From Pseudomonas viridiflava (GTDB taxonomy: Bacteria > Pseudomonadota > Gammaproteobacteria > Pseudomonadales > Pseudomonadaceae): a stretch of DNA of 64,000 nt. Shown one piece after another: positions 9,549-18,601 of the stretch (position 1 is the stretch's first letter; the number at the start of each line of letters is the position of its first letter). The stretch lies in contig NZ_UWFA01000175.1 in assembly GCF_900601905.1 (NCBI RefSeq), forward strand, positions 41,798 to 105,797. The letters are read 5' to 3'. Position numbers and translations under genes: made by a program. A model generated the notes under the pieces. The model searched no databases, was not told the origin of the DNA, and worked only from the letters and a program-made list of their open reading frames with translations.

Positions 9549-9925
9549 CTAGTGAATCGCTGCACGAATAGAGTCCGGCGGCTGCTCGTAAAGGACACCC
9601 CAGAACATTCCGAGGTCTGCCACCGCCTGCATCATTTCCTTCAATGCAATTGGCTTGATCACGAACGCATTCACGCCGAATTCATAGGCCCGAGCCAGAT
9701 TAGAATTCATCTATGAGCTGGTGAGCATGACTATAGGGATGCTTTGAAGGAGTGGGTCAGCGCGGACAGCCTGCAAGACATCCAGCCCGTCGACCTTGGG
9801 CAATTACAAATCGAGCAGAACGATCTCCGGGTTACCTTCAGGGCGATCAGACCAGCACGTAGCGTACATTGCCGCCTCGAGCATGACGCCCAGGGTTTCT
9901 TCCTGGATACCTTGGGGCAAGATTA
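9549..9925 (-). pseudogene. Broken response-regulator receiver domain (Rcp1-like)
   Basis: Read on the minus strand, the region gives the core of a CheY-like receiver: NPEIVLLDL, LPKVDGLDVLQAVRADP, IPIVMLTSS, AYEFGVNAFVIKPIALKEMMQAV and a PPDSIRAAIH tail ending at 9,549. Two stop codons interrupt it, one right after the phosphoacceptor strand (DL-stop-LPK) and one after TSS, so the gene is dead. The motif order matches single-domain Rcp1-type regulators that partner with phytochrome or PAS kinases. No kinase is recognisable nearby. Confidence 0.8.
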
Positions 9926-10590
9926 AGCCAAGTTCCTGATCCGGTCGGTAAACTCACTGACCTGCTCGGGCGACAGACAGTTCAAGTTTCCGAAGGTCTC
10001 CAGGTGCTGGATCATGGCGTCCAGGCTACCGGGTTGGCCCGCCACGATTCGTCGGCAGGTCTTCTCCAGAATCAACCGGGCCAGCTGCGGGTTTTCGATG
10101 TTGGACGCATCAAACGCCAGGGCGCGATCGACGTGGCCAAGTCGCCTAGCTCACGGGCGGTGCGTTGCAGTGCTCGCAAGGCGTTGAGTTGCCGGGCAGT
10201 GATGGGTAACGACACGACCTCCTGGAGAGCCGGTACGACGGCGAACCCTGCGTATTCGTTTCGAGCGCGAGCGCACCTGTAGACTCGAACTAAAGCGGCA
10301 AACGTCATGCGTTTGGGTCGATTTATTCGTAGCCTACAGGTGCATGTTCCACCCTCGCTGACAGCTACCTGCCAACCGTTACCATTATCGGTTCTCTACG
10401 TTCTTCCGGGTTCGGGGTGGCTTAGTGACCTAAGGATAGCTTTAATCACATCGCGCTTACAGCGTCCTCAGCATTAGGAAATGCGAGAGAACAAAGTTTA
10501 GCATTAGGCCAGACTAAATCCGACTGCGAAAAATAGCTTATACTGGTCAACCAAATCCCCGCATATAACAGGACAAAAAGATATAAACCT
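9926..10590. other. Decayed coding sequence and intergenic DNA
   Basis: 665 bases with no intact gene. On the minus strand, short broken frames continue upstream of the response-regulator remnant (for example around SPEQVSEFTDRIR and ITARQLNALRALQRTARELGDLA), which suggests a second decayed gene that I cannot identify. From ~10,310 to 10,590 I see only AT-richer intergenic DNA before the next gene. Confidence 0.5.
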
Positions 10591-11499
10591 ATGAAAACAG
10601 TAATATCCTCAATAGAGTCTACCGTTGATAGTTTCATTAAGCTTGCTACCGGCATTTTCAAACTAAGCATCAGCGTGGGAAGCATCTGCGTAGTAATGTA
10701 CGCGCTGAAAATAGGCCATTTCCCTCGAGGACTTGCATTGGGAGATGGTCTTTTATTTCTCATAGCAGCTGCATGCTTTGGGTTCGTATACGTAATGTTC
10801 GCTATATGCATGGGCTCTATAGGAATTGTCTTTTCCCCCGTCATTCGATTGGTTATTCACGGCTTAACATGGTTAGCATGCAAGGTAACTAAAAGCCAAA
10901 AGGATATTAGATATCAACTAGCACCATTCCACTGGATATCGATTCCTTTTGCATGCATAGGGGGCTTGTTAATTTTCTGGATGGGTAAACGTGATCCCAT
11001 AACCTATATAAACCTGCTGCCACTCCCCGTAGCTATATATCTATTCTACTCTATCGCACGCTCCGCCGGGGCTGACTACCGGCGAGAAGACCGATTGGCT
11101 CGCGCGACTATCGTCACGACAGAATCAGAAAGGCTTACGCACGCAAATAGCGCCGACGGTCACAAGACTGCGTATTTCGTTAGTGCATCTATTCTCATTA
11201 TTCTTCCATTACTATTTGGAGGTGTAACCGGACAATTGGCCGATGGCGCAATGCGCCTTGCGCAGGTGCGTGTTGAAAAAGCGGTGATTTATGTGAAAGT
11301 ACCGTTTAGCACCCTTCTTCCGGCAGAGTTGTATGCTGCAGATCTTCAGACCCCTGAAGGCTACCAGGCGTTCCGAGATGTCACTGTGTTGTTCCAAGGA
11401 TTCGGCACTTCGACAGCCATTGGTTTCAGGGACAGTGATCGCAGCCGCCAACTGGATCTGCCTAATGAGAGTCTTATCGTAGAGAAAGAGCGAAAGTAG
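10591..11499 (+). CDS. Hypothetical multi-pass inner-membrane protein
   Basis: 302 residues with about five hydrophobic segments (roughly residues 22-40, 48-85, 107-125, 134-152 and 190-212), followed by a soluble C-terminal domain of ~90 residues. I recognise no family motif. It stands alone, with the broken-gene region on its left and minus-strand genes on its right that converge on it. The A+T content is higher than in core genes, consistent with transfer. No function is proposed. Confidence 0.6.
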   Translation: MKTVISSIESTVDSFIKLATGIFKLSISVGSICVVMYALKIGHFPRGLALGDGLLFLIAAACFGFVYVMFAICMGSIGIVFSPVIRLVIHGLTWLACKVTKSQKDIRYQLAPFHWISIPFACIGGLLIFWMGKRDPITYINLLPLPVAIYLFYSIARSAGADYRREDRLARATIVTTESERLTHANSADGHKTAYFVSASILIILPLLFGGVTGQLADGAMRLAQVRVEKAVIYVKVPFSTLLPAELYAADLQTPEGYQAFRDVTVLFQGFGTSTAIGFRDSDRSRQLDLPNESLIVEKERK

Positions 11500-11521
11500 C
11501 CCATCTAGCGACGATGGGTGA

Positions 11522-12178
11522 TCAGCCGTGCATCACCTCGCCGTCTACCTCTTCGAGCGCTGCAACCAGAACGCGCTCGGGGGCAATTTGCAATAAATCT
11601 TTGGGGCGTCTGCCACCAAGAAAGTTATTAGGGGAGGCGAACCAAAAAGCCATCCCCCAGCCATCATTTTGGGCTTTCAACACTGAAATTACTGCTTGTA
11701 AACAGACGAGCGGTTGATGGGTAGCATCATCAAAAGCATAAGCAGGAATGTAATTTATACCCTCATAAGACAGTACGAAAATGCGATCAGTCCGCAGCCA
11801 ATCGCGCAAGTTCCTTTCATCAAGGTCTTCTGCTACGTGCTGGGAGTTTTCTGCGAAGGGAATCAAATCTCCGCTGCGTATAATTTCAGCTTTCGCGTTG
11901 CCCTTCATTCGCAGCTGCCTGAGGAAGGTTGAGGAATCTGGTGGGGAAAGGACTTGGGCCTCTGAAATCTCCTCCACCATTTCAGCTCTGGCAGCATGCA
12001 GGCCCTTTTCAAACTCCCGATTGAAAAGCTCCAGACAACGTAAATATGTGGCTACGGTCAAGGAAGAGTCCGCGCTGATGTCGATCAAAATTTGGAGCGG
12101 CTGCCCCCCAGGCGATGTGCCACCGGAGTCCTCAATTGTGTTCTTGTGAACTGTCAGTATTGCGAATGGTGATGCCAT
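11522..12178 (-). CDS. Hypothetical protein with MbcA/ParS-like C-terminus
   Basis: 218 residues. The C-terminal ~60 residues (AFWFASPNNFLGGRRPKDLL, then APERVLVAALEEVDG) resemble the C-terminal domain of Xre/MbcA/ParS-type antitoxins (DUF2384), where members read roughly 'WL..PN..LGGRTPLELL'. The N-terminal 140 residues are not recognised. I start it at 12,178 (MASPF), which has GAGG seven bases upstream; an in-frame ATG further upstream would add 19 residues. It follows another ParS-like gene on the same strand by 171 bases. I find no RES-type toxin, the usual partner, in either gene or beside them. Confidence 0.6.
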   Translation of the reverse strand: MASPFAILTVHKNTIEDSGGTSPGGQPLQILIDISADSSLTVATYLRCLELFNREFEKGLHAARAEMVEEISEAQVLSPPDSSTFLRQLRMKGNAKAEIIRSGDLIPFAENSQHVAEDLDERNLRDWLRTDRIFVLSYEGINYIPAYAFDDATHQPLVCLQAVISVLKAQNDGWGMAFWFASPNNFLGGRRPKDLLQIAPERVLVAALEEVDGEVMHG

Positions 12179-12349
12179 GACTACCTCATGATTGATCGCT
12201 CTATTGCATGGATGGAGCTTGAGCAAGCTAACCACCTAAAGTGCAACGGCTAGTCCCGCTAATTTCGCATGGCAGCCACCGCACCTATCGTGGAGATTTT
12301 CCTACTAGCCGGACTTCGAGCACTCACAATAGGAGTAGCGGTGCAGGGT

Positions 12350-12793
12350 TCAGAATCCATCAGCAACCTGCATTAGTAACTCCTCTACTTGCCACGTACC
12401 TACCGAGGTTGACAGCATGGCGGCAGGGCATTTACCGGAAAGACGTTCTTGAGGTTTTTTTAGCCAACACTTTGATTTATCGAAGCTGTCGAACAGGGCC
12501 GCTGCCATCGCCATTATGTGAACGAAACGATATAGACGATCGCTTTCTCCAACGGATAGTCGCTGACCGCGGGCCAACCTCCACCGGAGCGTTCGGAGAG
12601 GAATAATCAGGTCCCGTGACTGTGGATCGAGTATCCCGAGACCTCTGAGCGTTTTGATTACAGAGGCCGGAAAACCTATCTCTATCAGTCCGTGAACATC
12701 TTGATTTGTAGAGTGGATAGGTATCTGCAGCATGAGTTCCAGCTTGGCGCGATATGCACCATAGGCGCCCGTACGCATAACGGCTAGCAACAT
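12350..12793 (-). CDS. Xre/MbcA/ParS-family antitoxin-like protein (no toxin partner seen)
   Basis: 147 residues matching the layout of the antitoxins found with RES toxins: a helical N-terminal region with ALFDSFDKSKCWLKKPQERLSGKCPAAML and a closing VGTWQVEELLMQV. Family members read similarly ('A..W...PN..L.G..P..LL.T..G...VE..L'). Normally a RES-domain toxin gene that depletes NAD+ follows directly. Here the downstream gene is a second protein with the same type of C-terminus instead. It may be an orphan antitoxin, a regulator, or what is left of a toxin-antitoxin module. The assignment to the family is fairly firm; the role is unknown. Confidence 0.7.
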   Translation of the reverse strand: MLLAVMRTGAYGAYRAKLELMLQIPIHSTNQDVHGLIEIGFPASVIKTLRGLGILDPQSRDLIIPLRTLRWRLARGQRLSVGESDRLYRFVHIMAMAAALFDSFDKSKCWLKKPQERLSGKCPAAMLSTSVGTWQVEELLMQVADGF

Positions 12794-12994
12794 GATTCAC
12801 CTTTATTAAAGTCGACATCGACAGGTGTAGCCGATAAATGTCGTTTGGAAATGTCAGCTCCGTGAGCGAGTTACACTGTTAGCACCATCATGACTGATCA
12901 GCTAACAGCTCCAACTCCAGTGAGCAAAAAACATAGCAAATCTTCTGAGGAACTTGTTGTCCAAAATTACCCGGTGCTATGAACTGTTCAGGGT

Positions 12995-14395
12995 TCAGCA
13001 TATTCGAAGCAGCTGGGTGCGATAGTGTTGCGAGAAACTGAGTTGATAGCCTGGACCCATTTTATAATCATTGATCTGCCCTGAAGTTTTCTGACCATCA
13101 TCATCCGAATGCCTCAGACCTAAAGGGGCGTACAACCCCGTTCCTAGCCCTTCATCACGGACATTAGCTGAACTACTGTCAATGGGACTAGAAACACCAT
13201 GCACCAAGCCGATGACGGCATGGTCGTCAGGCAGATCATCAGCAACGCGCTCAGAAAACTGCTGCAGCGAAGGTTCGGCCAAAACGTACAGCCAAGCTTC
13301 GGGATCATGATTAACATTAACGGAACGACGTAGAATCCGCCCTAGGACCTGCCTGTAATAGAGTTCAGTCCTTATTCTACTCAGATGACAGCACACCTGA
13401 AGCCGCGGAATATCTGTGCCTTCACTGATCATCCCGACGGCCACAATCCAAGGAGAACTACTGCGCCGAAAGTCGTCGATCACCTGCTGAGCATTGGGCG
13501 TTTTATTCGTTACAACTTCGCATATCTCGCCCTCATGCAGTAGCATGGCCGCGATCTGGTGGGCATGTTCGATATTCGTCGCCACCACAAGTCCGCCTGC
13601 ATCCGCTTTGACCTCACGGATCTCCTTTAGCTTGCGACAGCCTAATACCAACAGTTGTCTCAAAACATCCTCGTGGAGTAATAAGCTCTCGTAGGACACT
13701 GGCGAGCCTGTGAGAAGGCTGGCGATATTTGGAAACATGGTGACAGTGTTGTCGCTCGCTAGTGCCTCTGTCAGACTAACCATTTGGTTGTCCAAGATGA
13801 CTATGCGCGGAGACCGACATACCTGATCTGAGATTGCCTCCGCGAGCCCGTATTGATAGTCGCAAATAAGATTCCCCTCAGGGGTTGAGTATCTTGCTAG
13901 GACGATTGCTTTTTGATCTGAGCGCCAAGGCGTCCCAGAAAGCGCAAGCGTGCACTCAGCCCTGTCCTGTACGCGCTGAATTATGCGTTGTCCCCAGGCA
14001 TTACTAAGCAGAGCATCATGACCCGCGCAGTGGTGGATCTCATCAAAAATAGCGAAAACACGATAGTCATCAAAGAGCTTCCAGAACGCCTCATCCCTGT
14101 ACTCCATACCTTGGTAGGTACATGCTGCACCGACCGCGCCTATCAGCCCGTCCATCCGTCGGCCCAGTACCCCAAAGAAAGTCCGGCGGAAGCCCTCCAC
14201 CACTTGGCGCGACGGAGCGAAGCATAAAACGAGATCGATTAGGTCCTGCTCTAGCAGATCTTTGGCAAGCTCCGCTGCCATTCGTGTTTTTCCGGAACCA
14301 GGAGTTGCCTGGCAGAAAAAATGAGGGTTCGTGCGGTAGTGTGTCAACGCAGCCTCTTTGCATAGATGCTGCCATTTTCGAAGTGAGTGACTCAT
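12995..14395 (-). CDS. Superfamily 2 helicase (DEAD/DEAH, Res-like)
   Basis: 466 residues with SF2 helicase motifs in order: I (ATPGSGKT), II (DEIH, in FDEIHHCAG), III (SGTPWR), V (VGMISEGTDIP) and VI (RQVLGRILRR). This is the two-RecA-domain core found in type III restriction Res subunits and many phage-defence helicases, with only a short C-terminal extension and no nuclease motif that I can see. It overlaps the upstream winged-helix/coiled-coil gene by four bases (ATGA), so the two are made together. Likely a DNA translocase that acts with that partner. A defence role is inferred from the setting. Confidence 0.85.
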   Translation of the reverse strand: MSHSLRKWQHLCKEAALTHYRTNPHFFCQATPGSGKTRMAAELAKDLLEQDLIDLVLCFAPSRQVVEGFRRTFFGVLGRRMDGLIGAVGAACTYQGMEYRDEAFWKLFDDYRVFAIFDEIHHCAGHDALLSNAWGQRIIQRVQDRAECTLALSGTPWRSDQKAIVLARYSTPEGNLICDYQYGLAEAISDQVCRSPRIVILDNQMVSLTEALASDNTVTMFPNIASLLTGSPVSYESLLLHEDVLRQLLVLGCRKLKEIREVKADAGGLVVATNIEHAHQIAAMLLHEGEICEVVTNKTPNAQQVIDDFRRSSSPWIVAVGMISEGTDIPRLQVCCHLSRIRTELYYRQVLGRILRRSVNVNHDPEAWLYVLAEPSLQQFSERVADDLPDDHAVIGLVHGVSSPIDSSSANVRDEGLGTGLYAPLGLRHSDDDGQKTSGQINDYKMGPGYQLSFSQHYRTQLLRIC

Positions 14396-14991
14396 ACGAT
14401 AGCGATTGCTTTGAGCGTCGTTTCAAGGGCTCGCAGGTGACCCAACAACCGCGAGCTCCGGTCTCGGACTTCGTGGTAATCATTTTCTAACCGGCTTTTC
14501 AAATGAGGGATTTCCTCAAAGAGCTGTTTGTAGCGCTCGGTCTCTCCCATAGAAGAAAGCAGATCGAGGCGGGTCTCCTTAAGCATTTCCTCGATACGAC
14601 CGTGGTCAGCCGTACTAGCGGGAGCTACGGGATGTGCAATCACATCCTCAAGACTTCGGGAGCTCTCAGTCAGCTCGGTAGAGGGTTTAGCTGACTGCGG
14701 ACATCGTGAATCCACGAGTACTAATTTGATGCTTGCTGGCTTTTCCATGAGACGAAACACCTGTCCACGCTTACGCAGACCAGCCGACTTTGAAACCCAT
14801 CCGGCGCGGATGAGTCGGCGAATCTGTTCGTAGACATAAATTCTGACCACCCCCAGTTCATAGCCCGGTCCGAGGATTGCCGAGTAAGCATCTCGGAGTT
14901 GACGAGTCGTAAACTCCTGATGCTGCTCTTGGCAAAGCAGTTCATAAAGCTGCCTGTCGAATTCGAATGAATCATGTCTCATAACAGGCAC
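14392..14991 (-). CDS. Winged-helix plus coiled-coil partner of the helicase
   Basis: 199 residues. Residues ~10-75 look like a winged helix-turn-helix (TTRQLRDAYSAILG, YVYEQIRRLIRAGWVSKSA, then a basic wing). A polar linker follows, and residues ~130-195 form a heptad-rich coiled coil (ERYKQLFEEIPHLKSRLEN onward). It is translationally coupled to the helicase by an ATGA overlap. The likely role is DNA recognition and assembly of the helicase complex. I do not recognise a named defence family with exactly this pair. The upstream 90 bases are shared with the divergent controller-like regulator. Confidence 0.65.
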   Translation of the reverse strand: MPVMRHDSFEFDRQLYELLCQEQHQEFTTRQLRDAYSAILGPGYELGVVRIYVYEQIRRLIRAGWVSKSAGLRKRGQVFRLMEKPASIKLVLVDSRCPQSAKPSTELTESSRSLEDVIAHPVAPASTADHGRIEEMLKETRLDLLSSMGETERYKQLFEEIPHLKSRLENDYHEVRDRSSRLLGHLRALETTLKAIAIV

Positions 14992-15012
14992 CTAGTCTTC
15001 CGCAAAAAATAC

Positions 15013-15028
15013 GGATTATAGTCCGTGG
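15013..15028. promoter_or_regulatory. C-box-like operator between helicase operon and regulator
   Basis: GGATTATAGTCCGTGG, lying within the dyad ACGGA-TTATAG-TCCGT (15,011-15,026). It closely resembles operators of restriction-modification controller (C) proteins, in which GACT/GATT-TATAGTC half-sites are separated by CGTG. It sits in the 90-base gap between two divergent transcripts. Confidence 0.6.
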
Positions 15029-15055
15029 CCGATCCTTCCGCAAACGCCCGATAGT

Positions 15056-15080
15056 GCTGCCTCAAGCGGGTTGAGGCAGC
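15056..15080. promoter_or_regulatory. Perfect 10-bp-arm inverted repeat at the regulator start
   Basis: GCTGCCTCAA and its exact reverse complement are separated by GCGGG. The right arm ends one base before the ATG at 15,082, so no normal Shine-Dalgarno can exist. It could be a second operator or an RNA hairpin that limits translation of the regulator. Confidence 0.65.
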
Positions 15081-15081
15081 T

Positions 15082-15294
15082 ATGAGTGAATTGGCGAAGG
15101 CCCTGGGGAAAAATATCAGGGAGGCGAGAAGGGCGAAGGGGGTGTCGCAGGACGTGTTTGCTCTAATATGTAAGCTAGATCGTAGCTATATGGGGCGCAT
15201 CGAACGCGGAGAGGTAAATATAACGATAGAAAAGCTTTATCAAATTGCTGAGTGCCTAGAATGTGAGCCATCTAGCCTGCTGCCTCAGATTTAG
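15082..15294 (+). CDS. Small Xre-family regulator, controller (C-protein)-like
   Basis: 70 residues, almost entirely one helix-turn-helix domain: IREARRAKGVSQDVFALICKL, then DRSYMGRIERGEVNITIEKL. The DRxYxxxIERG signature and the length are typical of restriction-modification C proteins (~74-80 aa), which time expression of toxic enzymes. A C-box-like operator lies 54 bases upstream, in the gap shared with the divergent helicase operon. No methylase or restriction endonuclease is seen nearby, so it probably controls the helicase pair and itself. The family match is good; the C-protein role is inference. Confidence 0.75.
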   Translation: MSELAKALGKNIREARRAKGVSQDVFALICKLDRSYMGRIERGEVNITIEKLYQIAECLECEPSSLLPQI

Positions 15295-15376
15295 GTCATG
15301 GGATAGAGCACAACGGTCCAAATATCGACACATAAATGTTGGTTGCGCTTCTGCTACTGATCTGCGTCACCCAGCA

Positions 15377-17902
15377 TCAAGTGCCCCTAGGTTTGGCTCT
15401 AGATGTAGCCTCAGCTTCCAATGGGTCATCCGGCCAAAAATGTTTTGGGTACCGCCCCTTAAGATCTTTCTTGACCTCGACGTAAGTGGTTTTCCAGAAA
15501 TTTGCTAAGTCCTGTGTAACCTGCACCGGCCGGCGAGCTGGCGATAGCAAATGAAGTTTTAGCAATTGCCTGCCATTAGCGATGCGTGGGGTATCTCTCA
15601 GCCCGAATAGCTCTTGAAGTCGTACTGCCAGGATCGGGGGCCTTTCACTGTAGTCGATTCGAATATTTGATCCTGATGGCACCTGAATCGTCTGAGGTGC
15701 TTGAGTCTCCAGTTGTTGGGGCAGAGGCCATGGCAGAAGGGCACGGAGTATCGTTGGCAGATCAATTTGGCCGATGTGACTGAGCCTGGTGATCTTCCCA
15801 ATGTAGGGAGCAAGCCATACATCCAAGGTCTTTAGGAGCACTTGATCACTTAGATCGGGCCACTCGGTTTCACTCCTCTCTTCTAACTCCATAGACCTAA
15901 GGAGCTCTACGCGAGCCTGCCAATGGCGAAGGTCCTCAGTCCAAGGCAACAGCTCAATCCCCTTGCGCCGGATGTAGTTGATCAAGGCTTTAGCGCGCAG
16001 ATCATCATCAAGGTTTGATAGCGGCGTAGAAGAAAGCACGAGTTCTCCAAGCCTTTGCTGTCGCTCTGCTCTAAGCACTCCCTCTCGCTCATCCCAGTCC
16101 AACTCATCGACCTGACGAACCTGCTCCTGCAGAATCGAATTGAGCAATGCTGGGTCGAAATCTACAGCAAGATAGATGCGCTCTTCACGTTGTCCAAGGC
16201 GGCTCCCTAAATCGGCGATCACTAGCCACTGGTTTTTCATCAGTGCATCTGTATCAATGAATACAGCGGCACGGCCGTTAGCGAGGCGGTATTCTGCCCC
16301 GCCAGCGCGTCGCTGCTGAGCGATCCGATCTGGATAGGCGAAAGCCAACAAACCACCCACCCACCGAAAATGTTCCGGATCACTCACGGGATTAGCAGCG
16401 GGGTAGCGTAGAAATGAGCGGTATTGGCTAGAGAGTCGCCGAGCGCGTTGCACAGCTCCCTGTTCGCTGCGTTGAACACGCTGCTCTCCGGCAAGTAATT
16501 CAAGACGACTATGGATGTCTGCGCCTGCACCACGTTGTATGTCCCGCTCCCCTAATAGTGCCGCTATGTCACATGCAAGCTTTCCAAGCCCAAGTGCATG
16601 ACCACGAAGGAGAAGATGCGCAATTCGTGGATGCGCTGGCAATTCCGCCATATCCAAACCGTGCTTCGTGAGCTTCCAATCCTTTCCCAAAGCACCTAGA
16701 CGGACGAGTAAGTCACAGGCCTGCGAATAAGAAGCACTAGGAGGAGCATCCAGCCACCGGAGGTCATCAGGTGACACGCCCCACCTAGCTAACTGTAACG
16801 CCAGCCCTGAAAGGTCGGCTTGTTGTATCTCAGGGGCACTGAAGCCAGGCAATTGCTCGTGCTGTGTCTCTGACCAAAGTCGATAACAAATGCCTGACTC
16901 GAGACGGCCTGCGCGTCCGGCTCGTTGGGTCGCACTGGATTTCGAGATACGTTGGGTGTACAGCCTTGTCATACCGCTTCTTGGATCGAATCGTGGGACA
17001 CGCTCCAAACCCGAGTCGATAACAACCCGCACCCCCTCAATAGTGACACTAGTCTCGGCAATGTTGGTCGCTAGCACTACCTTCCGCTTACCTGCAGGAG
17101 GTGGTTCTATGGCCGCTCGCTGCGCCGCTATATCGAGCTCGCCATGCAATGGACATAGCAAAACATCTTCGCGATCACCCAGATGATCCTTTAGGTTTTG
17201 AAGCAATCGCCGTATTTCGGCTTGACCAGGAAGAAAAACCAAGAGGCTCCCATCCTGAACTTCTAGTGCGTCGACGCAAGCAGAGGTGATGGCCTGGTCC
17301 ATATGATCAGTCGGTCGATGTGGCTTTCCCCATACAGTGGTGACAGGGAACATACGGCCTTCGCTGGTAACAATAGGGGCATCATCAAGCATTCGAGAAA
17401 GCCGTTCGCCCTCCAGCGTTGCAGACATGAGCAGTATCTTAAGAGGTACATCATCTCGAAGCATTTCACGGCCACTGAGCGTGAGCGCCAGAGCCAAGTC
17501 CGCATCCAAATTGCGAAGATGAAACTCGTCGAAAATGACCAAGCCTACCCCTTCAAGAGATGGGTCACTTTGGAGTCTGCGCGCAAGAATCCCTTCAGTG
17601 ACGACTTCGATCCTTGTTCTAGGACCCACTTTGCTCTCTAGTCGAATGCGATATCCGACCGTCTCACCCACGGCCTCCCCAAGCTCAGTCGCCATGCGTT
17701 CGGCAGCCGCCCTTGCTGCGAGTCGGCGAGGTTCAAGCATCACAATGGTCTGACCTTGCAACCATTGCTCTTCAAGAAGCGCAAGCGGCACACGAGTCGT
17801 TTTGCCAGCACCAGGAGGTGCTTGAAGAACAACCTCATCACGAGAGTTTAAAGCACGCAGAAGAGCTGGCAACGCGGCATCAATAGGCAAACTCATAGAC
17901 AC
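15377..17902 (-). CDS. hrpB: ATP-dependent helicase HrpB, island copy
   Basis: 841 residues, full length for HrpB DEAH-box helicases: Walker A (PPGAGKTT), DEFH motif II, SAT motif III (LLMSATLEG), motif V/VI (LATNIAETSVTIEG, QRAGRAGR) and the long HrpB-specific C-terminal region to the end. It is intact. The core genome copy at 48,297 is cut at DEFH, so this is the only complete hrpB in the window. In the shared first ~125 residues the two differ at many positions, so this copy is a foreign version and not a recent duplicate. It likely restores the function lost on insertion. The neighbours (regulator, kinase stub) are unrelated to it. Confidence 0.95.
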   Translation of the reverse strand: MSMSLPIDAALPALLRALNSRDEVVLQAPPGAGKTTRVPLALLEEQWLQGQTIVMLEPRRLAARAAAERMATELGEAVGETVGYRIRLESKVGPRTRIEVVTEGILARRLQSDPSLEGVGLVIFDEFHLRNLDADLALALTLSGREMLRDDVPLKILLMSATLEGERLSRMLDDAPIVTSEGRMFPVTTVWGKPHRPTDHMDQAITSACVDALEVQDGSLLVFLPGQAEIRRLLQNLKDHLGDREDVLLCPLHGELDIAAQRAAIEPPPAGKRKVVLATNIAETSVTIEGVRVVIDSGLERVPRFDPRSGMTRLYTQRISKSSATQRAGRAGRLESGICYRLWSETQHEQLPGFSAPEIQQADLSGLALQLARWGVSPDDLRWLDAPPSASYSQACDLLVRLGALGKDWKLTKHGLDMAELPAHPRIAHLLLRGHALGLGKLACDIAALLGERDIQRGAGADIHSRLELLAGEQRVQRSEQGAVQRARRLSSQYRSFLRYPAANPVSDPEHFRWVGGLLAFAYPDRIAQQRRAGGAEYRLANGRAAVFIDTDALMKNQWLVIADLGSRLGQREERIYLAVDFDPALLNSILQEQVRQVDELDWDEREGVLRAERQQRLGELVLSSTPLSNLDDDLRAKALINYIRRKGIELLPWTEDLRHWQARVELLRSMELEERSETEWPDLSDQVLLKTLDVWLAPYIGKITRLSHIGQIDLPTILRALLPWPLPQQLETQAPQTIQVPSGSNIRIDYSERPPILAVRLQELFGLRDTPRIANGRQLLKLHLLSPARRPVQVTQDLANFWKTTYVEVKKDLKGRYPKHFWPDDPLEAEATSRAKPRGT

Positions 17903-18210
17903 TCCGGACTCAATAGCAAGAGTATAAAGCGTTTAGCACAACCCCCTTGTGTATCGGCCACCAAATCCACCCACTGGCCATACACGCAGTGGAGGACTAC
18001 CCCAAGCAGAGGGTTTGATGACGGAAGCTGGTTATGCCTAATTTGAGATCGACCAGGACAGCACCGTGAGAACATTTGATCAGAGGATCGAGCTGAAAAC
18101 TGGTCTAAAAAAATCATAACGCTCAGACCCACTGATGAGCCAACAAGGTGAGCACAGCAGTCGCAATGCCCTGAATATCAGTCGTTACTCTAACAAGACA
18201 AGGAGTTCAC
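17903..18210. other. Intergenic region upstream of island hrpB
   Basis: 308 bases between the divergent hrpB and kinase-stub starts. It must hold the hrpB promoter on the minus strand. I see no convincing gene, repeat or named site. A good ribosome site (AAGGAG, ~18,200) belongs to the next feature. Confidence 0.5.
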
Positions 18211-18468
18211 ATGACGATCCAAGAGAAGTGGTCAGATTCCGTAAATTGGACTGATAATTGGAATGTTGAGCATGAGATCGAGGGAGGTGCTCAAGCGGCA
18301 GTAAAGAAAGTCAAGCATAAAAAAACCGGCCTGGTTGCATTTCTAAAAATTCTCAATAGGCAAACCAATACTGAGCGTCGATCACGTTTTTTTCGCGAGG
18401 CAGGTGCATATGCGACGGTGAGTCATGCGGGTATACCAAGCTTGATTGAAAGTAACGCTCACCACTAG
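18211..18468 (+). pseudogene. N-lobe stub of a serine/threonine protein kinase
   Basis: 85 residues that look like the start of a eukaryotic-like Ser/Thr kinase: a glycine-loop region (EIEGGAQAAVKKVKHKKTG), the ATP-binding lysine strand (LVAFLKILN) and the start of helix C (RSRFFREAGAYATVSHAGIP). The frame then stops; no HRD or DFG motif follows in any frame that I can read. A strong ribosome site (AAGGAG) precedes the ATG. It is most likely a 3'-truncated kinase gene cut off by a later insertion or deletion. Such kinases occur in defence islands, but what is left cannot be catalytic. Confidence 0.7.
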
Positions 18469-18601
18469 AGCGAGTATTTATACTGGTTTAATGCGTTACT
18501 TCCACTATCTTCAAATCAGGCATGAATGGATTATCTTTCTGCCGTCCCAAATCTTTCACATTTTACGCAGCCGCTAATGTTTTATGTGATTTGATAGGCA
18601 G

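Noticed and set aside
12890..12982. 30-codon plus-strand frame upstream of the helicase end
   Set aside because: Too short, no ribosome site and no recognisable motif.
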